Source: JAICNG01 sp035249985
Lineage (GTDB): Bacteria; Gemmatimonadota; Gemmatimonadetes; Gemmatimonadales; Gemmatimonadaceae
Assembly (NCBI GenBank): GCA_035249985.1
Contig: DATFFP010000082.1
Span: forward strand, 50,661 to 114,660
DNA: 64,000 bases
Direction: 5' to 3'
Numbering within the stretch: the first letter of the stretch is position 1; each line of letters begins with the position of its first letter. Of the stretch, positions 46,082-54,487 are shown one piece after another. Position numbers and translations under genes: made by a program. The notes beneath the pieces were generated by a model, which did no database searches, was not told where the DNA came from, and worked only from the letters and a program-made list of their open reading frames with translations.

Positions 46082-46452
46082 TGCGACATCGCCAACCGCT
46101 GCTGGACGACGACATCGATTTGTTGACCTGGTCCCGCCGGAATGAGATCCGTCTGATAGGTCTGCGGCGAGCCGATCGCGTCGATGAAGATTATGAGTCC
46201 GCGAGCCTCGACGAAGCTGCGTGGCAGCTCGAACACCTGGGTGTTCTGTCCCGTGACGGTGCCCAATCGCTGGCGTGAGCCTGACCGCGACGCGTAGACG
46301 TTGACGTCGAGCCACCCGTTATTGGTGATTCGGGCCGTCGCCATCTCGTCCAGGACGATCAGGCCGGGCGCTGAGCGACCGGAACGTGCGCAGCCCGTCG
46401 CCAACGCGAGTATCGCGATCGCGATGATGCCGCGGAATGATCGAGCATGCAT
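46060..46452 (-). CDS. Small putative lipoprotein
   Basis: A 130-residue protein starting at ATG 46452 with signal MHARSFRGIIAIAILALATGC and a lipobox Cys. The mature part is beta-rich (ATARITNNGWLDVNVYASRSG, QVFELPRSFVEARGLIIFIDAIG). No family is assigned, but small one-domain envelope lipoproteins with this pattern are common. A GGGGGAA ribosome-binding site precedes the start. Its 3' end overlaps the convergent antiporter gene by 22 nt. Confidence 0.75.
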   Translation of the reverse strand: MHARSFRGIIAIAILALATGCARSGRSAPGLIVLDEMATARITNNGWLDVNVYASRSGSRQRLGTVTGQNTQVFELPRSFVEARGLIIFIDAIGSPQTYQTDLIPAGPGQQIDVVVQQRLAMSHYSVLSP

Positions 46453-46529
46453 GTGTTCCCCCATGACGTGCATCGCGCTTGCCGGTCCACTGCTGTAATG
46501 CATTGGGGATACCAGCGCGGACAGCAAAC

Positions 46530-46572
46530 GGCAAAGACGTCCGTTGTCAGAATTCAGATTTCAGAATTCAGA
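46530..46572. repeat. Half copy of the CAGAATTCAG palindromic element
   Basis: GGCAAAGACG followed by two CAGAATTCAG words matches one arm of the element at 51618-51732. The inner hairpin and second arm are missing. It lies in the 140-bp gap between two minus-strand genes and looks like a decayed copy. Confidence 0.5.
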
Positions 46573-46592
46573 CGGCGAACGTGTGATACCCG

Positions 46593-47150
46593 TCACGGGG
46601 TAATGCGTTCTCCTTCGTCGGGCCGCGGCGGGCCGCGGCTGATCATCGTGGTCACCGCGGCGATTCCGTTCAGCAGGCGATCGAGCATGGAGGGAGGCTG
46701 CCCAGCCCACCGGCGCAGCACGTAGTTCCAACCCAGGTTGTAGCCATTGCGCGTCCGGTTCGCCGCCTTGCCGAGTCGCTCCCATCCCGAGTGCACGAGA
46801 TCCAGGCGCGTCTCCTTGCCAACCGCCGTGAATCGCAGCTCGACCTGCTGTGCGACATCACGCGCCTGTCCGGGATGCCAGGTGAAGGTCACGCTGTGCG
46901 GCGGATTCCAGGTGAGCACCTCACCCCATTCGATGCGCCGGCCATCGCGCCACACCTCATAGATTTTTCCGCCGACGCGCCCTTCGAAGATGCAGGTGGT
47001 GACCTCCTTCTGCCCCAACGAATGCGAGCGCAACGGCCACCAGGACCCGATCTCGGCGGTAAAGCGTCGGAACGCGGCGTCGACGCCCCACGGCACGACG
47101 ATCGACTTTCGCACCGGTGCGATGGGCGGTCGTGATAGCTGCTCAACCAT
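46593..47150 (-). CDS. SRPBCC/AHSA1-type domain protein
   Basis: A 185-residue soluble protein of the SRPBCC (Bet v1-like) superfamily: IVVPWGVDAAFRRFTAEIGSWWP, then GRVGGKIYEVWRDGR, WGEVLTWNPPHSVTFTWHPG, and VELRFTAVGKETRLDLVHSGWERLG. Members bind hydrophobic ligands or act in stress responses. ATG 47150 overlaps the end of the ArsR regulator by 8 nt. ArsR plus SRPBCC is a recurrent bacterial gene pair, so co-regulation by the ArsR protein is likely. The ligand is unknown. Confidence 0.9.
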   Translation of the reverse strand: MVEQLSRPPIAPVRKSIVVPWGVDAAFRRFTAEIGSWWPLRSHSLGQKEVTTCIFEGRVGGKIYEVWRDGRRIEWGEVLTWNPPHSVTFTWHPGQARDVAQQVELRFTAVGKETRLDLVHSGWERLGKAANRTRNGYNLGWNYVLRRWAGQPPSMLDRLLNGIAAVTTMISRGPPRPDEGERITP

Positions 47151-47466
47151 TCTTCCTCCGTTTCGCGCCCGGGCCGGTCGCGGTCGTCGCGTAAGCCGTG
47201 AGCACATCGTCCCACAGCGAGTCCACGTAGCGGCGCAGCTCGGCCAGCCCCTCCGGGCTCGCGCTGTAGTACCGTCGCGTCCCCTCGCGGCGATGCGTCA
47301 CGAGCTTGGCTCCGTCGAGGACGCGCAGGTGCTGTGACACGGCCGGCTGAGAGACATCGGCCAGACGCGCCAGCTCTCCGACGGTATGCGGGCGACGCCG
47401 CATGCGTTCGAAGAGCAGGCGCCGAGTGGGGTCGGCGAGGGCGGTGAGCGCAGCTGCATAGGTCAT
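47143..47466 (-). CDS. ArsR-family transcriptional repressor
   Basis: A 107-residue winged-helix regulator: MTYAAALTALADPTRRLLFERM, helix-turn-helix TVGELARLADVSQPAVSQHLRVLDGAKLVTHRREGTRRYY. No ELCVCD-type metal-binding cysteines are present, so it is not a classic arsenic/metal sensor. It is first gene of a two-gene unit with an SRPBCC protein. A 9-bp direct repeat with 16-bp period lies immediately upstream and is the obvious candidate operator. Confidence 0.93.
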   Translation of the reverse strand: MTYAAALTALADPTRRLLFERMRRRPHTVGELARLADVSQPAVSQHLRVLDGAKLVTHRREGTRRYYSASPEGLAELRRYVDSLWDDVLTAYATTATGPGAKRRKNG

Positions 47467-47467
47467 T

Positions 47468-47492
47468 GCTTATGTAAGCTAGCGCTTATGTA
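47468..47492 (-). promoter_or_regulatory. Candidate operator/promoter of the ArsR gene
   Basis: The 9-mer GCTTATGTA (plus-strand view) occurs at 47468-47476 and 47484-47492, a period of 16 bp, starting 1 bp upstream of the ArsR start codon. On the coding strand each repeat reads TACATAAGC and resembles a -10 element. The position suggests autoregulation and a very short or absent 5' leader. No footprint data; inference from position and repetition. Confidence 0.5.
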
Positions 47493-47504
47493 TGGGCTCC
47501 ACAA

Positions 47505-47526
47505 GAGCCGGGATTCCCCCCGGCTC
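47505..47526 (-). terminator. Terminator of the vWA/membrane-protein operon
   Basis: An 8-bp stem (47505-47512 with 47519-47526) and 6-nt loop lies 12 bp beyond the stop of the minus-strand vWA gene. There is no strong U-tract. Confidence 0.5.
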
Positions 47527-47538
47527 CTGGTCGTACCG

Positions 47539-48312
47539 TTAGAGGCCGATGCTCCGAACGCGGAAGTCGACGTTATCGCCGATCCACTTCCAGAGCGTAT
47601 CCTGAGCCTCGGGCGGCGAGCCCTGGCGGTAGTGGCGCCGCCAAGTGGCCATCACCTCGTCGTCGACGGTCCACATGCGGACGCGCCGGCGGGGAACTCG
47701 TTTCTCCCAGTGCACCGCCACCGTCGGCGCCGGATACAGTACGCGCACAGTCACGCTCTTCGAGATGTACTCGAGCTCGCCGAGGTCGATTTTTGTGTAC
47801 ATGGCGAGGCTGTCGCGCTTGTCCTTGTGCAAGTCAGGCAGTCCGTCCGTGAAGAGCACGACGTTGAGTGGCGACAGTACCAGGCCCTGCCGCTTGAGTA
47901 GCGTCGCCACACGTCTGAAAAACGGATTGAAATCCGTCAGCCCGTCCTTCGAGGGATACTCGCGTCTGAGATACGACGCGATCTCCGCGACGCTCATGCC
48001 CTGGAACGTGTGGATCGGCTGGAACGACTTCGTTTCGCCAGGCTCCTCGCCACCGATCGAGCCGACGAAGACGTTCGTCGGCTTCTTGAGCCCGCCGAGA
48101 CCATGAAGATGTCCGTACAGGTAGTTCGCGGCGAACTCGATGGAGCTGTCGTAGCGCCCGCCACGGCGGAACGATCCGCTCACATCGATCCCGATCACCA
48201 GCGTCGAGCGCGCGGTACGCTGCTCCGCGCCCGACGGTGCGCACGCAGCCAGGGCCGCGAGCACAGCGACTTGCGCCAGACGGCGCACGGCCAAGCGCCG
48301 CGGGCGGATCAC
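47539..48312 (-). CDS. vWA-like lipoprotein
   Basis: A 257-residue lipoprotein with signal and lipobox (VAVLAALAAC). A von Willebrand A-like fold is suggested by VIGIDVSGSF (MIDAS DxSxS) and VVLFTDGLPDLH further on. Between them lie an unusual HGLGGLKKP insertion and a region on planned increments (FNPFFRRVATLLKRQG). It overlaps the stop of the upstream membrane-protein gene by 4 nt (ATGA). Probably it works with that protein at the inner membrane; function unknown. Confidence 0.8.
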   Translation of the reverse strand: MIRPRRLAVRRLAQVAVLAALAACAPSGAEQRTARSTLVIGIDVSGSFRRGGRYDSSIEFAANYLYGHLHGLGGLKKPTNVFVGSIGGEEPGETKSFQPIHTFQGMSVAEIASYLRREYPSKDGLTDFNPFFRRVATLLKRQGLVLSPLNVVLFTDGLPDLHKDKRDSLAMYTKIDLGELEYISKSVTVRVLYPAPTVAVHWEKRVPRRRVRMWTVDDEVMATWRRHYRQGSPPEAQDTLWKWIGDNVDFRVRSIGL

Positions 48313-49592
48313 GACGCCACCCCAGGCATTGGGTCGCGCGGCGTGGGAATACCACCAGCGCGACGGACCGGCCTATCGACATGCGCATGGGCGCGTGCCA
48401 GGTGCGTCGCCGCCAGCATCTCATCCAGCGTCTTGAATGGCAGCGAGAACACGCCGTGCGACTGCACGATCATCACCGCGAAGTTCACCGCGCCGGCGAG
48501 CAGCTGTAGCACCGGCAGCGAAAGCAGCTCGAGCATGCGCTTCGCTTCGGCGTGGAACCACGCCGTCTCGGCCTTGAGAGCGTCGACCGGCGCCTTCCAC
48601 ATGGCCGGCTGAATCGGCGGCGCCACCGCTGGCGTCGTCGCATCGTGCGTGATCGTCTGACGCGCGATCACCGCCAGCAATGCCGGCGTCCCGAAGCGAC
48701 CAAAGAGGAACCACGACATCCCGCGCACGCCCATCCAGCCGAACGAGGCGAGGAACAGCGTTGCCGCGAGACCGAGGCGCACCTCACCACCCGTCTGTTG
48801 CGCGATCCAGGGCGTGATGGCGTCGATCATCTCGCGATACAGGAACATGACCTCGAAGAACATGACCGCGCTTTCGACGATCAGCATCTGCACGATGTCG
48901 CTCACCTTCTTCTGTCGAACCGCCGAAGCGAGCACCTGCATACAGGCGAAGCTTCCGGCGACGAGCATGAAGAGGAAGATCCAAAGCAGCGGCACCATCA
49001 CGCGCGGATTCGGCTCGAACCCAGTGAGCCCCGCGAACACCTCGACCAGCGTGGGGTTCAGCGTGAAGGTGAAGATCGTGGCTTCAACGCCCGTCCAGAG
49101 GAGCAGAACGAGGAATGCAACCCACGGCACGCCGGGCTGGAAGTAGCGACGCGTGCTCCAGTCCAGCAGGGAGAATGGCGACCGCACCATCCCGACGATG
49201 AGGTTCTTGAAGAAGAGCCAGGTAAAGCGCAGCACGCCGATGACCCATCCCACCAGCGCGACGCCGACTCGCACGAAGCCCATCCAGAAGAGCCAAATGC
49301 ACCGTCCCGCGTCCCACCAGGCGAGGAGGAGCGCGGTGATGTAGCTCCCGCGGCCCGAGCGGAAGGGCAGCGTGTAGAGCGAGAGCATCGTACACCAGAG
49401 CCCCACGATGACGAGCAGCGCGGGGAGCAGGAGCGTGGCGCTCACGAGGACAATGCCGGCGACACTGTCGCCGATCATCGAGGGGCGGAGCAGCGTGGCT
49501 TGCAGCTCGGGAATCCAGCGCAGCGGCGACAGCAGCACGGTGACCGTCGCGCGCCATTCAGCAGGAACGAGCTCCACGATCGCGTCGAACAT
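48309..49592 (-). CDS. Polytopic membrane protein of unknown function
   Basis: A 427-residue protein with about seven transmembrane segments (IVLVSATLLLPALLVIVGLW, TALLLAWWDAGRCIWLFWMG, VPWVAFLVLLLWTGVEATIF, VPLLWIFLFMLVAGSFACMQ, LGLAATLFLASFGWMGVRG and others). No known transporter or enzyme motif is visible. The start at ATG 49592 (MFDAIVELVPAEW) is chosen because the upstream frame is Arg/Pro-rich and unlike protein; no good RBS supports it. It is first gene of an operon with the vWA lipoprotein. The 291-bp region upstream (49593-49883) shows no further gene. Confidence 0.75.
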   Translation of the reverse strand: MFDAIVELVPAEWRATVTVLLSPLRWIPELQATLLRPSMIGDSVAGIVLVSATLLLPALLVIVGLWCTMLSLYTLPFRSGRGSYITALLLAWWDAGRCIWLFWMGFVRVGVALVGWVIGVLRFTWLFFKNLIVGMVRSPFSLLDWSTRRYFQPGVPWVAFLVLLLWTGVEATIFTFTLNPTLVEVFAGLTGFEPNPRVMVPLLWIFLFMLVAGSFACMQVLASAVRQKKVSDIVQMLIVESAVMFFEVMFLYREMIDAITPWIAQQTGGEVRLGLAATLFLASFGWMGVRGMSWFLFGRFGTPALLAVIARQTITHDATTPAVAPPIQPAMWKAPVDALKAETAWFHAEAKRMLELLSLPVLQLLAGAVNFAVMIVQSHGVFSLPFKTLDEMLAATHLARAHAHVDRPVRRAGGIPTPRDPMPGVAS

Positions 49593-49883
49593 GGAGGGGT
49601 GCCTCGGCAAGGGGGCGCGCGCCCCGCCACAGCCTAACGACGGCCGCGGAGGCGCGCGAGGAAAAAGTGCTTCTCTCCCTCGACGACCGAGCGGGGCCTG
49701 CGGTCTCCGAATCTTCACCGGCTGTGCTCGGCATCACCCGAAGCGACGCCGATGTGACCGCCATTCCGCGCCCGGCGAGCACAGTGTCGAGATTCTTCTC
49801 GGTGTCGTGATGAGCGGCCCAAATGGGCCGCCAAGCCGTCTCGCGGGGATACTCTCCGGGCGCGGGCTCCCGTATGCTTCGGC

Positions 49884-50453
49884 GTGACCATTCTCGTCGC
49901 CATCGCAGCTGGAATCGTCCTCGCCGCCTCCGCTGGGCTGCGCGCGTTCGTCCCCCTGTTCGCGGTGGGAGTGGCGTCGCGCACACTCGGCTGGGATGTC
50001 GCGACCGAGATGCAGTGGCTCGCATCGAATACGGCGCTCACCTGCTTTGGAATCGCGAGCGCCCTCGAGGTGGCAGCCGACAAGATCCCCGTCGTCGATC
50101 ATGTCCTCGACGCCATTCATACGATCGTCGGTCCCATCGCGGGAGCGCTCGCCGGACTCAGCGTGTGGCTGCACTTTCCGCCCGGAGTTGCCACCGTGCT
50201 TGCCGTCCTGGTCGGCGCTCCCATCGCCGGGGGCGTACATCTGCTCGCCGCAACCACGAGGGTGAAGAGCTCGGTCGTCAGCGGAGGAACTCTGAATCCA
50301 ATCGCCAGCACCGTCGAGGACGGCTTGACCGTAGGCGCGATCGTGATCGCCATCATCGCGCCATTGGTCGCGGTGGCGCTCACGGTCGTGCTCCTCGTTG
50401 TCCTCGCCCGCTTCGTGGCCAGACGCCTCCGCCGGGCGCCGTCCGGTCAGTGA
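49884..50453 (+). CDS. DUF4126 membrane protein
   Basis: A 189-residue integral membrane protein with about five hydrophobic segments. Signature stretches are ASAGLRAFVPLFAVG at the N-terminus, ALEVAADKIPVVDHVLD, PIAGALAG and TLNPIASTVEDG. This matches the DUF4126 family, whose function is unknown. GTG start at 49884. It is convergent with the sigma/membrane-protein pair that follows (7 bp gap). Confidence 0.88.
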   Translation: MTILVAIAAGIVLAASAGLRAFVPLFAVGVASRTLGWDVATEMQWLASNTALTCFGIASALEVAADKIPVVDHVLDAIHTIVGPIAGALAGLSVWLHFPPGVATVLAVLVGAPIAGGVHLLAATTRVKSSVVSGGTLNPIASTVEDGLTVGAIVIAIIAPLVAVALTVVLLVVLARFVARRLRRAPSGQ

Positions 50454-50460
50454 GCCGCGT

Positions 50461-50976
50461 TCATCCCGCACCCCGTCCGAGCTCACGTTCCAAAGCCGCT
50501 CGGCGCTCGCGCAGCCGAGTGGAGACGCGGTGCGCTCGCACGAGCAGACCGATCGCAACGGCGAGCATCGCCACTCCCAGCGCGGCAGCCGCATAGGGCG
50601 CGGAACCACCGCTGGCGAGGCCGAGAGCAACCGCGCCGATCACGAACAGCGATGTAAACGTCACCGCCATGCGCCCAGCCACGATGCGATGATCGGCGAG
50701 CAGCGGGCGGCGATGCGTGAGCACCCATGTCGCGAAGCCCACCCATGACAGGCCGATGCCAACCATCGTGCCGAATCCAATCTGCGTGCGGACTGGGAGC
50801 GACGGCTCCGTCATCCAGAGCGATGCGACGATTGCCGTCATGATCGCGGCCGCGAGGCCGAGTGCGACGTAGCCCATTCGCGATGCGGATGAAAGCTCGG
50901 CGTTCAGCAGGCGGCGCACCGACTCGCTCGATGACGGATCTTGTGGACGGGTGAGCGTGTCGTGTGTCGGATTCAT
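50461..50976 (-). CDS. Membrane protein encoded with an ECF sigma factor
   Basis: A 171-residue protein with a soluble N-terminus (about 1-35) and four transmembrane segments (YVALGLAAAIMTAIVASLWM, IGFGTMVGIGLSWVGFATWVL, MAVTFTSLFVIGAVALGLASG, AAALGVAMLAVAIGLLVRA), then an Arg/Glu-rich tail. It has no zinc-finger motif. Its ATG overlaps the sigma gene stop by 4 nt (ATGA), the usual place of an anti-sigma factor, so it may be a non-classical membrane anti-sigma factor. This is inference from position. Confidence 0.75.
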   Translation of the reverse strand: MNPTHDTLTRPQDPSSSESVRRLLNAELSSASRMGYVALGLAAAIMTAIVASLWMTEPSLPVRTQIGFGTMVGIGLSWVGFATWVLTHRRPLLADHRIVAGRMAVTFTSLFVIGAVALGLASGGSAPYAAAALGVAMLAVAIGLLVRAHRVSTRLRERRAALERELGRGAG

Positions 50977-51539
50977 GCGTGCCTCCCTTTGGATTCCAGT
51001 TCCTGGCGCAGCAGCTGCCGCGCGCGAAACAGGCGTGACTTCACGGTGCCCACCGGTATGCCGAGCACGGTGGCTACCTCAGTGAGCGACAGCTCTCGCA
51101 GGTAGAAAAGCGTCAGGACTTCACGTTCGGTGACGGGCAGCTGCGTCAACTCGCGGTGCAGCGCAGCCATGTCGTCTTCGAAACCTCCCGAGGATTCGTC
51201 GACGGGGACATTCCCCAGATCGACCCCGTCGACCATAGGCGAAGCGTACTGGCTTCGAAAGCGATCCATCACCACGTGGTGGGCAATGCCGAACAACCAG
51301 GCGCGAAGCTTCGAGCCGTCGCGAAGCCGGTTGATCCCGCGCAGCACCCGGAGCCAGACGTCCTGTACCGCGTCCTGTGCCGCGTCGTCGTCCCCGGTGA
51401 CCCGGCGGACATACTTCCAGAGGGGTGGGTGCCAGCGCTCGATCAACTCATCGAACGCGGATCGTTCCCCGAGCTGGCAGCGTACGACCAGCAGCTCCTC
51501 TTCGCGAGCGTCGGCTACTGGGGTGGTCGGTGCTATCAC
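50973..51539 (-). CDS. ECF RNA polymerase sigma factor
   Basis: A 188-residue ECF sigma factor. Region 2 contains LIERWHPPLWKYVRRVTGDDDAAQDAVQDVWLRVLRG and LRAWLFGIAHHVVMDRFR; region 4 contains LPVTEREVLTLFYLRELSLTEVATVLGIPVGTVKSRLFRARQLLRQ. It is third in the window and distinct from the other two. A four-helix membrane protein overlaps its end and is the likely regulator. The gap upstream carries the palindromic element at 51618-51732. Confidence 0.93.
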   Translation of the reverse strand: MIAPTTPVADAREEELLVVRCQLGERSAFDELIERWHPPLWKYVRRVTGDDDAAQDAVQDVWLRVLRGINRLRDGSKLRAWLFGIAHHVVMDRFRSQYASPMVDGVDLGNVPVDESSGGFEDDMAALHRELTQLPVTEREVLTLFYLRELSLTEVATVLGIPVGTVKSRLFRARQLLRQELESKGRHA

Positions 51540-51617
51540 ATCGTCCCTTGATCGAGTCGCCTATTGAGTCGGGGATTGCCTGAAAAGGTTCACGGCGCGA
51601 GCTGCGAGATTCGTGAC

Positions 51618-51732
51618 GATGGCAAAGACGACAGAATTCAGAATTCAGAAACGACGACGGGCAGCTCCTATCGGCTGCCCGTTGGTTTTCCTGAATTCTG
51701 TATTCCGTATTCTGAATTCTGTCATCTTTGCC
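51618..51732. repeat. Palindromic intergenic element, copy B
   Basis: Outer arms (51618-51650 and 51691-51732) are complementary and contain GGCAAAGA and CAGAATTC words. A perfect 8-bp hairpin (51658-51665 with 51674-51681) lies in the centre and is followed by TTGGTTTT on the plus strand. Read on the minus strand it has the same order as copy A at 11-127, including AAAACCAACGGG. It sits 5 bp past the stop of the M20 gene. The hairpin with T-tail faces the strand opposite to the flanking genes. Confidence 0.7.
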
Positions 51733-51736
51733 GTTC

Positions 51737-52951
51737 TCATGACCCGCCTATCGCGGCCGACGTGACCCGCGCCGCCTCGGCCAGGACGGCCCCGCCCACG
51801 AAGATGCTGTCGTCCGCGGCGTAGAATCGCGGGGTGTGTGCGGGGATCGCTTCGCCACCAGGCTCGCACGCCCCCACGCGCAGGAAGCAGCCGGGCATGC
51901 GTTCCAGGTAGTACGCGAAGTCTTCGGCGGCCATGTTCACGAAGCCGAGGGGGACGACGGCCGCGGCTCCCAGGACCGTGATTGCCGCGGCTCGCGCCCA
52001 GCTCGCCGCTTCGACCGGGTTTACGATGGGCGGCGGCCCCATCTCGATGGTCACTTCGGCCTTCAGACGATGGGCCGCCGCCACCGCGGTGGCGATACGC
52101 CGAACTTCATCGTGCAGCAGCCGCCGCGTGTCGGGATCAGTGGCTCGGAGCGTCCCGGTCAGCGTCGCCCGGTCAGGAATCACGTTCGATGCACTGCCGG
52201 CGTTGATCGTCCCGACGGTCACGACGGCCGCTCGCGATGGATCCAGCCGTCGAGAGACGATCGTCTGCAGCGCACCGATCAATGCGCCGGCGCCGATGAT
52301 GGGATCAGCGGCTTCATGTGGTCGCGCCGCGTGCGCCCCACTCCCCACCAGCTCGATGTGGAAGGTGTCTGCCGACGCAGCCAGCGGGCCAGCTTCAGCC
52401 ACCACCGTGCCGACCGGAAAGCGACGGTCGACGTGCGCTCCGAAGATCGCCGACACACCGTCGAGCGCCCCGCTGTCCATCACGGCCTGAGCTCCCTTCC
52501 CGGTCTCCTCCGCCGGCTGCAGCACGATGAGCACATCTCCCGCCGCGGGGCGCTCGCTGAGCAGGTGCGCCGCGGCCACCGCCCACGTCGCATGCACGTC
52601 GTGTCCACAGGCGTGCATCACACCAGCATTTCGAGACGAGTACTCGAGGTTCGTATTCTCGTGAATGGGGAGCGCGTCGATGTCGCCGCGAATCGCGACT
52701 ACGGGCGCTTGCGCATCGCGACCGGCGAGGCGTGCGACGACGCCGGTGCCGGCGACGCGATGGAGCTTCTTGGGACGCAACACTCCCAGCGCGTCCGTCA
52801 GACGGCTCGCAGTGCGCTCCTCACGAAACGCCAGCTCCGGATCGCGATGGATCTCCCGGCGGAGCTGGATGAGCCTGCTTCGCAGCTCAGACGAGAACAA
52901 TCCCTCGATCGTATCGATCACTCGATCACTCGATCCGTGTGTTGGCTTCAC
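51737..52951 (-). CDS. M20 family amidohydrolase/peptidase
   Basis: A 404-residue zinc metallohydrolase of the M20D type (hippurate/indole-acetyl-amino-acid hydrolase-like). The metal-binding set is complete: RGDIDALPI, ACGHDVHATWA, PAEETGKG, FGAHVDRRFP, AAEDFAYYLERMPG and the C-terminal AHTPRFYAADD. A dimerisation domain (about 195-305) holds SGAHAARPHEAADPI. It has no signal peptide and is cytoplasmic. It should remove acyl groups from N-acyl amino acids, in keeping with the peptide/amino-acid hydrolase island it borders. Confidence 0.93.
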   Translation of the reverse strand: MKPTHGSSDRVIDTIEGLFSSELRSRLIQLRREIHRDPELAFREERTASRLTDALGVLRPKKLHRVAGTGVVARLAGRDAQAPVVAIRGDIDALPIHENTNLEYSSRNAGVMHACGHDVHATWAVAAAHLLSERPAAGDVLIVLQPAEETGKGAQAVMDSGALDGVSAIFGAHVDRRFPVGTVVAEAGPLAASADTFHIELVGSGAHAARPHEAADPIIGAGALIGALQTIVSRRLDPSRAAVVTVGTINAGSASNVIPDRATLTGTLRATDPDTRRLLHDEVRRIATAVAAAHRLKAEVTIEMGPPPIVNPVEAASWARAAAITVLGAAAVVPLGFVNMAAEDFAYYLERMPGCFLRVGACEPGGEAIPAHTPRFYAADDSIFVGGAVLAEAARVTSAAIGGS

Positions 52952-52970
52952 TGTGCGGATACAGCAACGG

Positions 52971-53112
52971 CTTTTTTACCGCAGAGGCCGCAGAGGTACG
53001 CAGAGGAACTGCTACAGCAAACGTCAACTGCAAATGCTGTTGACAAAAGCTCCTGTCCTTTCAGTTCGAGCGGCAGGCCTCTGCGTACTCTGCGGCCTCT
53101 GCGGTAAAAAAG
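52971..53112. repeat. Inverted repeat with ACCGCAGAGG arms, copy 1
   Basis: Arms 52971-53006 and 53078-53112 each hold three CGCAGAGG units and a six-T/six-A run, and pair nearly perfectly around a 71-nt spacer. It lies just after the stop of the permease gene (minus strand) and 19 bp upstream of the M20 start. The A/T run beside the stem would give U-tracts on both strands, consistent with a terminator. A second copy is at 57407-57571. Confidence 0.75.
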
Positions 53113-53137
53113 CAGTTGCTGTTAACCGTACCCGCGT

Positions 53138-54487
53138 TCACCCGCCTCCCGTAGCGCGCGCCCGCCACACAAAGAACGCCGGCACGCCGAGCAACACGAG
53201 ACCGAGGCCGACCGCCGCTCGTCCAGGCTGGCTCACAACCGTGTTGATCACGATCGCCGCCGCGGAGGCGACGAACAGGAGTGGCGTCAACGGGTAGCCA
53301 GGCGTGCGAAACGGGCGCGGCATGTCGGGCATCCGGCGCCGGTACGCGAAGATCGCCAGCCCGCCCAACGCGTAGAAGATCCAGCCGATGAAGACGACGT
53401 ATGTCAGGAGCTGCTCGAACGTCCCCGTCACGGCGAGGAGCATCGCCCACACCGAGCTGGCGACGATGGCCAGCGCCGGTGTCCCGAAGCGCGGATGCAC
53501 TTCCGCCAGTTTGGCAAAGAACACGCGGTCGCGTGCCATCGCGAAGTAGAGCCGCGGCGCGGTCATCGTGATGCCGTTCGCCGCGCTGAACATCGAGACC
53601 AGAATCACCGCCGCGATCACCTTGCCGGCCGCGGGTCCCAGCACGGCGGTCACCGCATCGGCCGCCACTCGCTCGCTCGCCATCACCCCGGCGGTGCCAA
53701 GCGCCGCGAGATAGGCCACGTTCGCCAGCAAATAGATGGCGATGAGGAGCAACGTCCCGAAGACCAGGGCGCGTGGAAAGTTCCGCTGCGGCTCGATCGT
53801 CTCGCCAGCCGAGAAGGTGACATACTGCCACCCCTCGTACGCCCACAACACGGCGATCATCGCCAGGCCCACGCCCTGGAGCAGCGACCCGCCGGGCGCG
53901 ATCGCTGCGGCGTCACCTGCCGGCCGCGTGCCTAACGCCAGCAAGAGGACGCTCATGATGACGATCGCCCCCGCCTTGATCGCGGTGGTGACGTTCTGGA
54001 CGTCCGCACCCTGCCGCACGCCGCGGACGTTGACCGCCATCACGATGAGGACGACGAGAGCCGCGACGAGCTTGCTCACGGCGGGCGGCACGCTGACGAA
54101 TTGCTGAAGGTACGACGTGAACGCCACCGCCAGCGTCGCGACCGACCCGCTCGCGATCACGAAGAATGCGGTCCATCCATACAGGAACGCGGTGAGCGGC
54201 CCGAATGCGTCACGGATGTACACGTAGAGGCCGCCCGCATCCGGCTTCGCCGCCCCCATCTCGGCGTACGTGAGCGCGCCGAGGAGCGACAGCACACCGG
54301 CAACCACCCACACCAGAAGCGCCAGACGCACGTCGCCGCCGGTTTGGCGAAGCACGGGCCCCGGCACGAGGAAAATTCCCGAGCCGATCACCGTGCCGAT
54401 CACGATCAGGATGAGATCGCGCGGACGGAGTGTACGTCGGAGGGATCGCGCGGACTCGTCGGCGGCGAGTGGCGCCGGTGATGTCAT
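53138..54487 (-). CDS. APC-family amino acid permease
   Basis: A 449-residue inner-membrane transporter with about 12 transmembrane segments. The APC signature IVIGTVIGSGIFLVPGPVLR opens the membrane domain and YAEMGAAKPDAGGLYVYIRDAFG follows, with AYEGWQYVTFSAGE in the middle. It should import amino acids with H+ or exchange them. ATG 54487 overlaps the stop of the D-aminoacylase homologue by 4 nt. Being the last gene of an operon with two peptidase-like proteins, it probably takes up their amino-acid products. Confidence 0.94.
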   Translation of the reverse strand: MTSPAPLAADESARSLRRTLRPRDLILIVIGTVIGSGIFLVPGPVLRQTGGDVRLALLVWVVAGVLSLLGALTYAEMGAAKPDAGGLYVYIRDAFGPLTAFLYGWTAFFVIASGSVATLAVAFTSYLQQFVSVPPAVSKLVAALVVLIVMAVNVRGVRQGADVQNVTTAIKAGAIVIMSVLLLALGTRPAGDAAAIAPGGSLLQGVGLAMIAVLWAYEGWQYVTFSAGETIEPQRNFPRALVFGTLLLIAIYLLANVAYLAALGTAGVMASERVAADAVTAVLGPAAGKVIAAVILVSMFSAANGITMTAPRLYFAMARDRVFFAKLAEVHPRFGTPALAIVASSVWAMLLAVTGTFEQLLTYVVFIGWIFYALGGLAIFAYRRRMPDMPRPFRTPGYPLTPLLFVASAAAIVINTVVSQPGRAAVGLGLVLLGVPAFFVWRARATGGG

